The position numbers and the translations under genes are program-made. DNA of 64,000 nucleotides, taken from positions 6,141,665 through 6,205,664 of the forward strand of contig JAHWDD010000003.1 of NCBI GenBank assembly GCA_023897205.1, in the 5' to 3' direction. The stretch's first letter is position 1, and every line of letters starts with the position of its first letter. Shown in pieces: positions 11,639 through 23,482 of this stretch. This DNA is from Exophiala sp. HKRS030. Its lineage: Eukaryota > Ascomycota > Eurotiomycetes > Chaetothyriales > Herpotrichiellaceae. The notes beneath the pieces are model-generated. The model saw nothing but the letters and a program-made list of their open reading frames with translations, was not told where the DNA came from and did no database searches.

Positions 11639-12786
11639 ATGGCGACATCAGCATATTCACACGACCACGTGGTGTTGCTTCTAGACACGCCAGAGTTCGA
11701 GAACTTACCGCCGTGGCTAGCCGATAACTTCAACATCATCGAGGGAGGTACTCATGCAGGTAAGTCAAGCTCAGGCGTTTTCAGACAGATATAGTGCGTC
11801 GGTATGACTATATCCACTGGTCTGAGACGAACAAGTTTCATGGTCACCTACATTTCACAAATGCCACCCAACCACATTCAAGCTGAAGCCCGTGCCCGCG
11901 TCAGACGATACCTAGCATCTCGAAGGAACTAACTGACATGTCCGCCGTCTCGTCCAACGCAGGCGGAACCTCACGCAACAAACTCATCCTCTTCGCCGAC
12001 GGCACCTACATCGAACTGCTGAACTGGATCGACAAGCCGGCCGAATTCTTCGACTGGGCAGGCAAACCTCCCGGCCTGATCGACTTCGCACTGACAACGA
12101 CGACATCCTCGGCGCAACAAACATTCGACGAAGTGTCACAGCGACTGAGTAGCAGTGGTGGTGGCAGTAGCAGCGGCGACAACGACTCCGATCTCGGCAT
12201 CACATACAAGACGCCGCTCGCCGGCGGCCGCAAGCGCAAAGACGGCAAAAAGGTATCATGGTTCGTGACGAAGCCGAAGTTCGAGAACGAGAATGCCAAG
12301 GGCGTCCCGCGCCCGCTGGACAAGTGGTTCCCCACCGGCAGGCTGGACGCGCCGTTCTTCTGCCACGATGTCACGGACAGAGCCGTGCGCGTGCCGTTCC
12401 AAGATGGTGATGTCGCGAAGCATCCGTCCGGTGCCACGGGCGTGTTGAGTGTGAAAGTGCTCGCGCCTGCGGATAAAGTCGCTGCGTATGCAAAGGTGTA
12501 TCAGGCCATTACGGGGGTTGAGGGCACAGCAGCCGAGACGACGGGCAGTTTGAGATTCAACCTGGGCGCCGTCGAGGCACAAGCGTTGGCGGGCGTCGAG
12601 AGCGAGGTGGGTATTGAACTCGCACCGATTTCCACCGCCGAGGACGAGAAATGGGTGCACGAGAGAGGACTGGGGATCCGCGAGTTGAAGCTCTTTGTTC
12701 CGAAAGGAGATGGAGACCGAGACAGAGAAGAGGTGCCGTTGGACAAGACCGGTATTGGTGCTAGTGTCGTCTTTGTCAAGGCTTAG
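11639..12786 (+). CDS. Glyoxalase-like domain protein
   Basis: Two exons, 11639-11759 and 11963-12786, give 314 residues. The join is supported by frame and by the family pattern: DHVVLLLD at the N-terminus, then NIIEGGTHAGG across the junction, then LILFADGTYIELLNW. This is the pattern of the Glyoxalase_3 superfamily (vicinal-oxygen-chelate fold), including the first metal-ligand position in the DHVV strand. The donor is GTAAGT and the 203-nt intron ends in CAG. A Ser/Gly-rich insert lies near residues 105-120. The substrate is unknown; members are cytosolic and often uncharacterised. It is convergent with the SDR gene at 13077. An ATG at 11938 would give a shorter ORF but lacks the DHVV strand. 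Confidence 0.82.
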
Positions 12787-13076
12787 TCGTCAGGGGTTTG
12801 ACTCGAACATTGCGTGACCTGATGTCGAGACCATGTGGGTTCTAAGATGTCTCCAGCTGGCAAATAGAACCGTTCAGCCCACAATTACTTAGGCGCGCAG
12901 GTCTTGAGATATACCCATTATGAAGGATACGATGCCACTGAGGACATAGATATTCTTGCCCTGACCATAGACTGTCGTCTAAGTCTCCCCATCATCTACA
13001 ACACATCGCTCACCAAACCTCCTCTCCCTTCTCCCTCTCCCTCTTTCCTCAAGACCCCTTCACAACTCTAACTAGT

Positions 13077-14339
13077 CTACAACTTCGCCGTCCCCGGATG
13101 CGTACCAACTCTCAAGCGCGCACCGCCATCAAGACTGACATCGACACCATTAACATAGCTCCCCGCAGGAGAACACAAATACACGACGACCCCGGCGATA
13201 TCCTGGGGCCTACCCAGGCGACCCAACGGATTCTGCTTGCCGACAACATCCTCGCCGCCGAGATAGTCGATTTGCGGGTTCGCGAGGCGCGAGGGGAAGA
13301 AGCCCGGCGCGATGATGTTGGTGGTGATGTTTTTGGGTGCGAGTTCCAGCGCCAGGTTGCGCCCTAGGTGGTGCGCGGCTGCTTTCGACACCGAGTACAT
13401 GATCGCCCGCGGTCGCCGACGTGTGGTACGATGATCCCACCGACCGACGAGGTGATGAGGATCCGTGATGGGTCGCTGACGGTCGCGTTGGTGCTGAGTA
13501 GTGGGACCATGCTTTTTGAGGGTTTGTTATCAGTATGGCATTTAATCATCTTAGCACGGGTGATGGCTGATTAGGGAGCCGTCGTGACAGGATCCCCATA
13601 GAAGGCGGAAAGACAACCGAAAAAGAAAGGCCTGCAAAACTCACAATCTGACCAAATTAAAAACACCCCGAACATTCAAATCCAGCGTCTTCTGGCTCTT
13701 CCAGTCCTCAAAGGGTTCAAACGGCCCACCCCAACTACTCGCAGCATTCGCGACGAGAATATCGACACCTTTGCCTTCGACTTCGGTCTCGACCTCACGC
13801 ACGAACTTCTCGATTTGATCTGTGTGCCCGACGTTGGCGGGCATGGATACCGCGCGGCCGCGGATATTGGGGATCGCATTGAGCTGTGCGGCGGCGGAGG
13901 CGAGGTTCGTGGCGTCCCGCGCGGTGATGATCACCAACGAGCAGCCGGCTTGCAGCAGCGCGGCTGATGTGTACAGACCGATGCCGCGGGAGGCTGCACG
14001 AGAGGGAGAAGAAAGGGTTAGCTTGTCTTGTCGTCCAGAGGATTGATACAGATTCAGGCTTCAAATCAGGGAGGCAGGGGTGGGTACGAGATCGCAAGGC
14101 TCAGAGGACAGGGGTTGGGACAGCCATGTGCAGTGAGTGCAACGCCTGTATGCCATGCTTATGCGAAGACGACCAAGATCATGTCGTCTTCACCGTCGCT
14201 CTTCTCTCCAATCATCCATTTCACTCCGACAACATCGCCGCCTAAACAAGAAAAATCACGCGACTTACGTACCACCAGTGACGACGGCGATTTTGCCATC
14301 CAATCTGAACAGGTGCTGAAAGTCCTTGATCTCTGCCAT
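13077..14339 (-). CDS. Short-chain dehydrogenase/reductase, one-base frame break in exon 3
   Basis: NAD(P)(H)-dependent oxidoreductase of the classical SDR family. On the minus strand the exons are 14339-14273, 13993-13645 and 13511-13077, about 283 residues if the frame is mended. The cofactor motif TGASRGIG is assembled across the first splice junction. NAASSWGG, the catalytic Ser region (ILITSSVGG) and the active-site YSVSK are present, as are NIIAPG and the C-terminal NGVDVSLDGG. Between HVGDRG and MYSVSK the frame slips: the minus strand has three G (13408-13406) where four would give an uninterrupted GAIMYSVSK. As it stands the catalytic Tyr/Lys are out of frame. Either a pseudogene or a missing base in the assembly; the intact flanking motifs favour the latter. 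Substrate unknown. Confidence 0.85.
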
Positions 14340-15150
14340 TTTTCCAGACAAAAAATGCTCTTCTTCTTCTCCTTGTTGCAAGAATTTGAGCCAGTCAGTG
14401 AGTGGTGCTTTCTCCTCTCCCGTCCTGCAAGTGAGCAGAGATTGCAATCCCACCTGGATTTAGCTAGATGTATATCCAAATATATGGCGATGGCTGCCTG
14501 CCTAACTAGGGTCCTCGAGATTTCTGTCGCTGCTGTTTCTAAAAGAAAAAATCCCACGGCTTCCGGGTCGGCAGTAGAACCAGACGTCCAGAACAAGATC
14601 CGCGACTCTCTCTCTCTCTCCTGAGCACCTCGATCGAGATTCGGTTGCAAGGCGTAATCAGTATCAATGCGGGCTGTGGTGACCTTGGAATGCTGAGTTT
14701 GCACTGAAAATAAAAGAAAGTCGGTGGACCAGGGCGTTCTTCGACGACTTAATTGAAGATTAAAACAGTCTCACATTTAGATGAACTCTTGCCGGTAAAC
14801 TGACATTGAGGCTCCATCCGTCCTGACTCGGCACAAATGCTGATGCCAACTATCCAAATGCGGAGTCGGATTCTTACCCCAGGAAAATGGCCGACAACAG
14901 CCTCGGTCTTCGCAAACAAGTAGTGTCAACCAATCACAATTCATTGAGTCCACCCTTGAATGCAATTGAGACTTACTCAGAGGGATATGAAAATAATAAA
15001 CTTGTTTTCTATAACTTTATGAGATTTGCACTATCGGTAATGCGTAATCCAGCGTTTCTCTTCCGGCTCCGCGTCGATTTGGAGCCCAACATATACATCA
15101 TACCATGGATCAAAACCAGAACTTCACCAGTGTCCTCAAGAACTGGACCT
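14340..15150. other. Intergenic region between the SDR promoter and the arrestin 3' end
   Basis: No gene recognised. A (CT)7-8 dinucleotide run lies at 14606-14620, in or near the SDR 5' leader. ORFs at 14028-14624 (+) and 14159-14704 (-) are without domains and overlap SDR exon 1. Confidence 0.45.
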
Positions 15151-17761
15151 TCAGAAGAGGTGATCGAGACTCGCTCTATGAATAGTATCCTTACTCGGCC
15201 TACGTGGCATTCGGCCATAACCAGAACCATCGACAGAAATAATGCCACGTTCGTGACGATCTGTACTCGATTTCCTGCGAGGTTTGACAGATCCGTGCAA
15301 CCTTCCCAGACCTTCTGGGTTTGTTTTTGCCCTTGAACGGTTGATTGATCCCGACACTGCTTCCACAATAGTTGTCGAAACTTGCGTACTTCGCTTCTGC
15401 GGAGAAGGCTTTTTCGGACTCAGGTTTCCATGTTCTGGCTGTTTTGGTCCAACGTCTGAATCAGCAACCACATTGTTCCATCCAAGCTGATCTTGAGATT
15501 CACGTCCTTCCTGTACAGCATTGGTGCCTTTGATCGGCTTTTTGGCTTTTTTCTGATGGCGCTGATGGCGTGTTTTCAACTCCCTAATCTGGTTGATCAT
15601 GTTTCGCTCCTCCTCACTCAGCATCACTTTCCTCGGCGGAGAATCGGCTGGCACTTCAAACTCCGATTCCGAAAAGCCAAGGCCAGATGTTGAGACTTGA
15701 AGCCTAGGAAGTCGTGGCCCTGTGGCTTGGCTATCGATTCCGTTTCATGTGTAAGATGGCAATGGTAACAACTGGGATGCCGGGTAAGGTGATGATGATG
15801 AGATGATGCCATGCTTGCCCGAATAGGAGGAGCATTCTCATCGTTTTTGTCATGCATAAATTCACCAACACGGTGACTGCGATTGCGACTCTGGGCGAAG
15901 CGCCGAGGCGAACTGTCAATATCCCGTGTCAACGAATCGAGTTCTTTTCCCGGAAGTCTTCCTCGTTCTTGTAATTCAAGGGATCGACGGACTGGGACAG
16001 AAAACGCATAGCCTTGGTGGAAAGACGTGTTTCCAGGTTCTCGCACTGCGATCGGAACAGTCCTTGCTCGCTTAGCCTCGATAGAAGCAGCTACCTGAGC
16101 TAAAGAATTTGGAGGTATATCCAATGAATTGATAGGTATAATGGTCACTGGTAATTGTACAGCCAAGGTTTTGAACATTTTGACGTGAATAACCACGTTC
16201 ACAAAATACCTGATCTCGAAATATCTTCCACTGCTAATTGTGACATGTCCTTTGGGGGCTTCCAGTTCGATTGTTCGTACATCAGAAGAATGTGGTGGGA
16301 CACCGTTCCAAGTGGTCGATTTTTTGACGGTGGTGCCGCTAACGATTTCAGTGTCGGTGCGCTTCGGTAGTCGGAGATGGTTAGCACTTTTCTCAGAAGT
16401 CCCTGCGGCTGCGTGCGTGTACCAGAGAGTAATCTTTTCCAATTGCACTTCGGCCTTTTTGATCGATTTCGAAGTATTGTTGGAAATATGAATATCGACA
16501 AAGATCATCCCGCCGTTGACCCAGGTCTGTCGATGGAGACCTGCAGTCAATTTGACTATCTGGATGTCGGGTTCCCGTGAAATATACATTGTGTCTGCGG
16601 CAAGTAGAGGACTGGGCAAACTGGCCAAAGCCTTTTCAGGATCATGAATTGTCAACATTTGTACACTCCATGTTTGTCGCACCACGCTCCGTTTATCTCC
16701 AATTCTAATCGTTACTGATGGGCATAAGAGGTAACGAATAGACGCTTGCCTGGAAGAATATGGCGGAGGTCCAAGCTTCAAGGGTAGATTGATACGGAAC
16801 GGTAGCACGGCAGTTCCAGACTTTAATTCCCACCAGAGTTCTGGTCCATCTTGAGCATGTTGAGATATGACCAGAGAAGGAGGTGGTGGAGTTGTGTCAT
16901 CAATAAGATCCGTGGCTAGGGAAAGGAAAACCCATCGTCGGCCATCATGAACTTCTTCTACCCCAATCACATCAACGGATGCTTTGGAAATGAATATCGG
17001 TTTTGTCTTTGGCTTTCGGGAAACTCCACCATCCACTTGGATAGATAATCGACCTTCTGCAGTACCACCACCGACGAATAACGGAGAGGGCAGATGAACC
17101 GATATTTCCACTCGAGGATGTCTCAAACTACCGTTGTCCAGGACTTGATTGGGAGGAGTGGTTCGAACAAACGTACGGGTAGCAGGAGGTCGAAGCAATT
17201 CTGAAGATTGTGCACCTCTACCTATTGCTCGGCGAACAGGCGAGTTGGTTCGACCTTTGTCAGATATAACCACGTCTGTGCCATCCCACTCGGGTAACCT
17301 CCAGGAAGGCAGATCTTGCATAGAATGTGGACCAAGTTCTGCAAGACTTCGGGACAGAATACTCGCAGAGGAGCGCCTCTGAGGAATTTGGCGTACAGGT
17401 AGGCTGATCGCACTTGCCGCTCGGTTGCCGAAGGCTTTTGCGTAGGTTGTGCCGTTTGATCTGAAGGCTGTAGGAGTGATGCATTCTGACGAGGTGGTAT
17501 GAGACATGGCATCCGCAGAAGGCTCAGGCGTCACAGGTCGGTCTTTGGCCCCATCAATCCATTCTTGGATGGGAGTGGTACTAGGACCTGTCCTGGACGA
17601 GGTCGACACCTCCCGAATCTCTGATAGTTGATGAACACGATGTCTTGCAAGTGCAGAGATGGGTCTTGTAAAGGCTTCAAAGGTTGATGTCAAAGGGAAT
17701 TTGGAAGGGACGTCTTCGTCAGTGGATGTCCGTCGAGACAAATGAAACCGCCGCGGGACAT
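15151..17761 (-). CDS. Arrestin-domain protein (arrestin-related trafficking adaptor type)
   Basis: Likely adaptor that links membrane transporters to ubiquitination and endocytosis, by family. The main frame holds a beta-rich arrestin N domain (around VEISVHLPSPLFVGGGTAEGRL and GTAVLPFRINLP) and a C domain (WVNGGMIFVDIHISN to FEIRYFVNVVIHV, then VQLPVTIIPI). The C-terminal tail (LSEEERNMINQIRELK, then basic Ser-rich sequence to the stop at 15151) is in another frame. One extra G in the run at 15720-15718 fuses them as KPQGPRLPRLQVS. The main frame also has no ATG at its start; one extra C at 17757-17755 puts the ATG at 17761 in frame (MSPRRFHLSRR). With both bases the length is exactly 870 residues. 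Alternatives are a 50-53-nt intron with a weak donor near 15780 and a spliced 5' exon. No PY motif is claimed. Confidence 0.78.
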
Positions 17762-19816
17762 CTATTCATCATCAGTAGTTGCCTATGGCTTCATCGAGTA
17801 ATGCACACCTCTGAAAATTCCTGAATCCATTGAATGAGTTCTGCCTTGTGATAGGAGGAAGAATGCGGTGGCTCCAACAATACGCTTCTGGCCATGATTC
17901 TGGCGCAGGCAAAGTAGACCTGAGATGTTGTGACTGATAAGGAGATTGTTCTTCAGGTGGAAGGATGTGCAGAACAAGCACGACAAGGCAGGCGCACACA
18001 GTCCATAATTTGTGTGATCCCGAGAACGTCGCTCTTGCCTGATCCCATCCCAATGTCATACTGAACATTCACCGACGAGCAATAGATAGAACCAACATGT
18101 ACCTACCTGAAGAAGTGCCAATGGGGTGGCAAGTGCCTTACCTGAAGATCCCGTGCCAAACAACGGGCGTGAGTGAGAATCACATAGCAAAATCACAACA
18201 TGTGGCATTTGGAATTTTCCGTTGCCATCTAGCACGTAGTCTCTCGAAAATCCAGTTCAAGAGCCCAATCCTCAATCCCAACAATCCGACCAGTGCTTCG
18301 ATGTGATGGAAGCTACTGGGCTATAGTGTGCAGTGTAGAATCAGACATCACGGATTTTTGGTCCTGGAACTTACAACCATCACACACGTTACCCCGCTTT
18401 CGTTTCCAAAATCTGGTTATCTCGTATAGATCTGGGGGTCAGCTTCGGCGGAGCCAGCCGTGTTTACCAGTTCCATGCTAGGTGCCATGAATTAACGGAT
18501 TCCGAGGGACCCAAATTCCCGAAATCTGGATCTTCGGCTCAGGGAGCACTTGCTTGGGTCAGGTGAGCATCTTTTACAGACCCAGTTCCGCTCATTGGTC
18601 GACTCAATGTTCAAGAAGCAGACGACGTGGAGATCCAGGTCTTGGGATTTGAAGTGATGGCTCAGGGATACAGAAAAGTTCGAAGTTAAATTCTGGGGTA
18701 CGGAAGGCGCCGCGGTTAATGGCCTCTCGAGATCTGTAATGCTTGGACCGAGGGAATCCGCTCGTTAAAATGCTTGCGCCAAAAGGATTGCCGGGGTGTT
18801 AAATGTATTTTCCTGATTTTTCTGCAAGGGTCGGAGCTAAGAAGCGATCTGCAACTATGCGAGACTCAGGTCCCCGGGGCTCTACAAGAGAGAGGAGAAG
18901 AGAAAGAGGCCATGAGAGGTTCTGTAATCTCCTCTTCAAGATTCCAGATCAAAGAGCAGCATTGTAGACTATTAAAAGGTCCTACGATGGCAGGCCTGTA
19001 TTCCTTTTGCGTGGACTAGCAAGTCCCTTGAGAACCACACCCTCGCGGTGGATGTGCCAAACCTGCAAAGGTCCACGGAGAAAGACAGCAGAGAAGAGGC
19101 GGGGAAATACAGACTAAACCGGCGCTAAGTCGAAGATGGGCCCTTGTGTCGTGATCAAGACGAATTGGTGGCATTTGGTGCTCATCTGACGCAGAAAGGC
19201 GTTCGCCTGACGTTGGATCTGCCTTGCTCCACTGGTCCAAATTGGGCATTAGTCAATGCGACCAAGCCCAATCAGGTCACTTTTTGCGGCAGATCCAAGC
19301 CTCTCGCTTCTCCTATTGGTTCCCGCACCATGCCGCCTTAGAGGTGAAAATTTTTTCCCACGTGGTGGCCTTGGTATCCTCGCATTCAGTATGGTGAAGA
19401 GTTTGAAAGCAGAGTTTTCCTTCTCCTTGGTTTCGCAATTCAATGAATCCATCCCATGCTTTGAAAGTCACTCCTGGACAGCCCACGGGCCCTGTAATTG
19501 CTCATTCGACAGCCTCATCCATCTCGCCCGTGATTGCTCATTTCACCCATGCCATCCCCACCCCGTAACCACACCTGGGTGAACCTGACGCGCGAAGATC
19601 GTGCTGGGGAGTTCAAGGTCTGTCGCTTCTGTGTTGTCTTCCCATGAGCATGGAAGAAGAGGCATCCGAGCTTGCGCAAAATATCCCCAGTCCCCCATGT
19701 TGACCTTGGTTGCAACTCCTTCCGACATCCGCCACTTCCTTGAGTTGACCTACCATCTACGTGCTCAGTATCCGCAATTCCGCCCCCCTCCCTCCAGCGC
19801 AAATTTTTGTTAGCTC
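17762..19816. other. Long divergent intergenic region (arrestin / bZIP)
   Basis: About 2 kb between two divergently transcribed genes. Small ORFs only, with no recognised family. A length like this is common upstream of fungal regulators with long leaders. Confidence 0.45.
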
Positions 19817-19948
19817 ATGAGATTACCTCACGCCATCTGTTCTTCGAGGCACTCCATTGCTTTACGTCTCTTATCTCTATTTCTAATTGTCACCTATCTC
19901 TCTGTTTACGTTTTTGTTATCAGTAAAGCACCACAGGCGCGCGTCTAA
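19817..19948 (+). promoter_or_regulatory. Candidate upstream ORF (43 codons) in the bZIP leader
   Basis: ATG to TAA in the pyrimidine-rich stretch before the bZIP start, encoding a short peptide with a hydrophobic centre (LLSLFLIVTYLSVYVFVI). It would act only if the transcript starts upstream of 19817, which sequence alone does not show. Confidence 0.3.
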
Positions 19949-19990
19949 ACCGGAAATCCTGGTCACTACCTCGACCCCATTGTTGCGCTT

Positions 19991-20011
19991 ATGCCAGGCA
20001 CGTTGCATTAG
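19991..20011 (+). promoter_or_regulatory. Candidate short upstream ORF (6 codons)
   Basis: ATG...TAG encoding MPGTLH, ending 21 nt before the bZIP ATG at 20033. Its position so close to the main start would expose most scanning ribosomes to it. Confidence 0.4.
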
Positions 20012-20032
20012 GCTCGATCGCCTGGAGTAGGC

Positions 20033-21430
20033 ATGGGATCTATTGCAAACACCGACGTCACCTTACCCGATGCTGTGGTTCCAAAGCGTGAACTAAGCAT
20101 AGATGGCTACACGTCTGATTCAGCCTCGGACGCTGAGATTGGCGACAATCTAGATGGTGGACCGGATCAAGAAAGCCAGGGACCAGCTCCTGCTCCTAAG
20201 CGTAAAGGGGGCAGAAAACCAGCAAGTCTTCATGATAGAATGTCCGTATAGCACAGCCGTACTAACACAGCCTTGCTCAGATTTACGCCACGTCCGAGGA
20301 GAGGAAACAACGTAACCGACAAGCACAAGCAGCTTTTCGTGAACGTCGAACCGAATACATCAAACAACTCGAGACCACTATCCAGCACCATGAGGAGAAT
20401 CTCCAGAATCTTCAGCAAAGCCATCGCGCTGCCGCTGATGAGTGTCTGATGCTTCGGTACAAGAATTCTCTACTCGAGCGGATTCTTCTCGAGAAAGGTG
20501 AGTCGTCCGAGAGCTGTACGCTCGGCACTCCAGACTAACCTTCCTACTAGGTATTGACGTGCAAGCTGAACTTGCTCTCAAGGGTAGTCCCAACCTTCGA
20601 CCTCATCGCGGTCCCCGATCACTGGGCAAGCGTCGCCCATGCAGAAAGCAATGTTAAGCCGACAGCAACAGGCTAGGCATCGACCTGTGATGGCACCCCC
20701 AATACAGACTGTAAATCCATCCTCCCATGTTGGTGGACAGAGGAATTTTGCAGGCTCACCCACCGCACAGCCAACTCCCCCTTCACAACACTCCTCACCC
20801 TCGACAGCACGATCACCAGGATTTGTTTTGCAAGCAGGTATGACTTCGCCCGCAACAGATCTCGGTCCAACGCCCCCACAGCAGCACCAGCCGCGGCCAT
20901 TGCAACCTTCTCAACAGGCCTTCGTACCACAACCCAAGCAACATGGCAGGGCTCTATCACATGCGGGCTCGGCGGCGCAATATCCTCCACGAGCACATCC
21001 AAATCATTCCATGCAAGAAAGCTATTATCCAGCTTCTTTTCAGAAGCATTATTCTCAACTCGGCAAGCTGACCCCTTCTATGCCCCTTCCTTTGCATGTG
21101 GAGCTCTGTTCGTCCTAGACTGATTCCGTGAGTACAGACCAGGAGTACGACGCCCAGCACGACATGATCGACGAATTGGACGGCGACGACGTCGATACTG
21201 ATTCTTTCATTCCCAATTTTCGCCTACCACCCACCACTGCAACATCCATGTCAATAGGAATGCAGGCTTCACCTCCAATGACGACGAGCGCCGCAAGCGA
21301 CAATGGTGCTGGAGGGCCCTTGATCGACCCATATGATCCAATGCTGGATGCCGATCCATTTGGTTTGACAGCAAGTATGCATTTTCCTAATCAGTATGCA
21401 TTTCCACCACCTCAAAGTCGACGGATCTAA
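20033..21430 (+). CDS. bZIP transcription factor
   Basis: Nuclear DNA-binding regulator. Exons 20033-20245, 20281-20497, 20551-20583, 20631-21062 and 21138-21430 give 395 residues. The basic region is ERKQRNRQAQAAFRERRTEY, with the N-x2-A-x-A-A-F-R layout of AP-1-like fungal bZIPs. A leucine-zipper helix follows (LETTIQHHEENLQNLQQ...LRYKNSLLERILLEK), then a conserved GIDVQAEL box. The rest is Gln/Pro/Ser-rich, with an acidic segment (DELDGDDVDTD) near the C-terminus that could activate transcription. The first intron is only 35 nt but carries a perfect TACTAAC branch site and TTGCTCAG acceptor. The last intron appears to use a GC donor (GCAAGC) and gives the join HYSQLDQEYDAQ. Which named bZIP this is cannot be settled from sequence alone. 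Confidence 0.85.
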
Positions 21431-22128
21431 GGCAGGGAAGGAGGTTTTCATCAATCAGTATATTTTCACGACTTGATATCAGTCATCATGGCACGGACGC
21501 ATAATAGCGAGGGAGTTTGCAGTCAAAGTCTGAAACCAGTCTCATGGATTATTTTATATAGGCATATCATTAGCTGTCTGCTTAGTTTTGCCATTCTGCG
21601 GCTGTTGCGGAGGGCATTCTGCTTCAATTGTACATATTTTGAACCATGATTAGTTCCTGGCTACGCGCCACGCATTGTCGGGCCAAAGTGCCGTGAGACT
21701 TTCTCAGTGATTATGCCCAGCACCAGTTCTCTCTGAACGGTCACAGATGTTCAACGACTGCTTGCTAGTCTGATTGCATTCTCCTAACCATTCAAATCAC
21801 CCTCTCCCCAGTTACTGACACACGCGGTCACCAGAAGTCTGATGTAAGAGGATCGACCAGTCCAACTGATTCTCACGTGACTGATAATTTGCCCTAATGC
21901 CAAGCTTGTACCCCAATCAAGACTAGCCTGAACCTGCAGAATTGCAAGTAATGAATTCATCTTGCGCAACTATTACCAAATCCCCTCCCAATCAGGCACA
22001 ATCCTACTCGACTTAACACCGTCCTAAATTAAGAGGGCAGTTGTTCTGGTCGAGCGTCTCATCTTTCAAATCCGAGTTGGAGTTTACATAAAGTAAGCCT
22101 TCACGGAAGGCGCTCGAGGGGAAACGTC
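21431..22128. other. Intergenic region between the bZIP and Stm1-like genes
   Basis: 3' end of the bZIP gene and promoter of the next gene. Nothing recognisable. Confidence 0.45.
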
Positions 22129-23482
22129 ATGACGGACGTCAAGAGCAAGGTGAGAATCAGCTGAGGCATCATTGAGTCCTTGGTCATCTTTGAGATGGAC
22201 GAATTGCGATGCTAATTGTATTGAAAACAGAACCTCTACGAGCTTTTGGGTATGCTGCAGCTCAAACTCACATTACGCGTTCGCTATTGATACCCTATCC
22301 CACAGGCAATACTTCCGATCAGGATTCTGATCGTGAGCCCGAGCCACCTACAAAAGCCATTGACAAGACCGCACCTCGATCGGGCAAACGCGATGCACCA
22401 AAAGCTGCTCCTGCGGCTCCCGCAGCAGGCGCAGAGGTAGCTGGCCGTGGTCGTGGAGGTCGACGTGGAGGTGGATTTTCTGGAAACGAAGCAGGTTAGA
22501 GAGGCTCACAATGATAAACTGGGATCCAAACATTAACTGGTAATAAGCATTCCGCGATCGTGCCACCGGACGGAATTTCAATCGCGAGCAACCAACCGGC
22601 GAAGGCGCTGGACAGGATGGCTACGGAAACAGACCCGGTCGTGAGCGCGGCCCCGGTGTCCGACGTGGTGGCCGTGGTCAAACAGGACCACGCCGCGGCG
22701 GTGACCGTCACAGCCGTACTGGCATTGCGTGAGCACTTCTATTCGATCGACGTTTCTTCTCGCAATCTCTAACCAATGACAGTGACCATCCCAAGCAAGA
22801 AGGACATGGATGGGGCGAGAACACAGGTGAAGGAGAACTCGCCGACGAAAAGGCAGGTGAAGCTATCGCCAACCAGGAAGTCAAAGAAGGTGGCTTTGAT
22901 GCTGGCCAAGCTGCAGCTTGGGATGCGAACGCCGAGCAAGTCAACATCGACGGCGAAGGTGCTCAAGAGCCAGAGCCTGAACCAGAGGACACCAACAAGT
23001 CATATGCCGAATACCTGGCTGAGCAAGCAGCTAAGAAGCTTGAAGCCCTCGGACTCAAGGAAGCACGCGCACCCAACGAAGGTGCCAAGGAGAACAAGAA
23101 GTGGAAATCTGCCAAAGAGTTGACCAAGGAGGAGAATGCCGACTACTTCAAGGGCGAAGACAAGGCTAAGCGCGAGCGAGCTCGTGAGGCCAAGAAAGAG
23201 TTCCTTGACATTGACTACAGCTTCAAGGAACCCCGTGAGCCGACTCGTGGCCGCGGTGGTCGCGGTGGTGGTCGCGGTCGTGGCGAACGTGGAGAATTTC
23301 GTGGTGACCGCGGCGACTTCCGTGGCGAATCTCGTGGCGATTTCCGTGGTGGTCGTGGTCGTGGCCGTGGCGACCGAGGAGAGTATCGCGGTGGACGTGG
23401 TGGCCGTGGCCGTGGCAATAGCGATGGCCCAGCAGTTGCTGTCAACGACGAGACCGCTTTCCCTTCACTTGGAGGAAAATAA
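22129..23482 (+). CDS. STM1: Stm1/HABP4-like RGG-rich ribosome-associated protein
   Basis: Yeast Stm1 clamps idle 80S ribosomes; fungal orthologues share an N-terminal Stm1_N motif and an RGG tail. Exons 22129-22149, 22231-22249, 22306-22494, 22548-22728 and 22783-23482 give 369 residues. The N-terminus (MTDVKSKNLYELLGN) is assembled from three exons, including a 19-nt micro-exon. A middle HABP4/PAI-RBP1-like part follows (FRDRATGRNFN, DHPKQEGHGWGENTGEG, then acidic sequence and SYAEYLAEQAAKKLEALGL). The C-terminus has about 15 RGG/RG repeats and ends ETAFPSLGGK, a typical family tail. The RGG stretch is a coding low-complexity repeat (23250-23430). The splice model is supported by the continuity of these motifs. 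The orthologue name is by family resemblance. Confidence 0.87.

Noticed and set aside
14159..14704. 181-codon ORF on the minus strand
   Set aside because: Overlaps SDR exon 1 in a different frame, with no domain and no supporting composition.
15729..15781. A 50-53-nt intron joining the arrestin core to its C-terminal tail
   Set aside because: The donor would be GTTACC or GTTGTT, both poor, and the resulting join is less natural than the one-base repair at 15718-15720.
23215..23445. Arg/Pro/Ser-rich ORF on the minus strand
   Set aside because: Antisense shadow of the RGG repeats of the Stm1-like gene.
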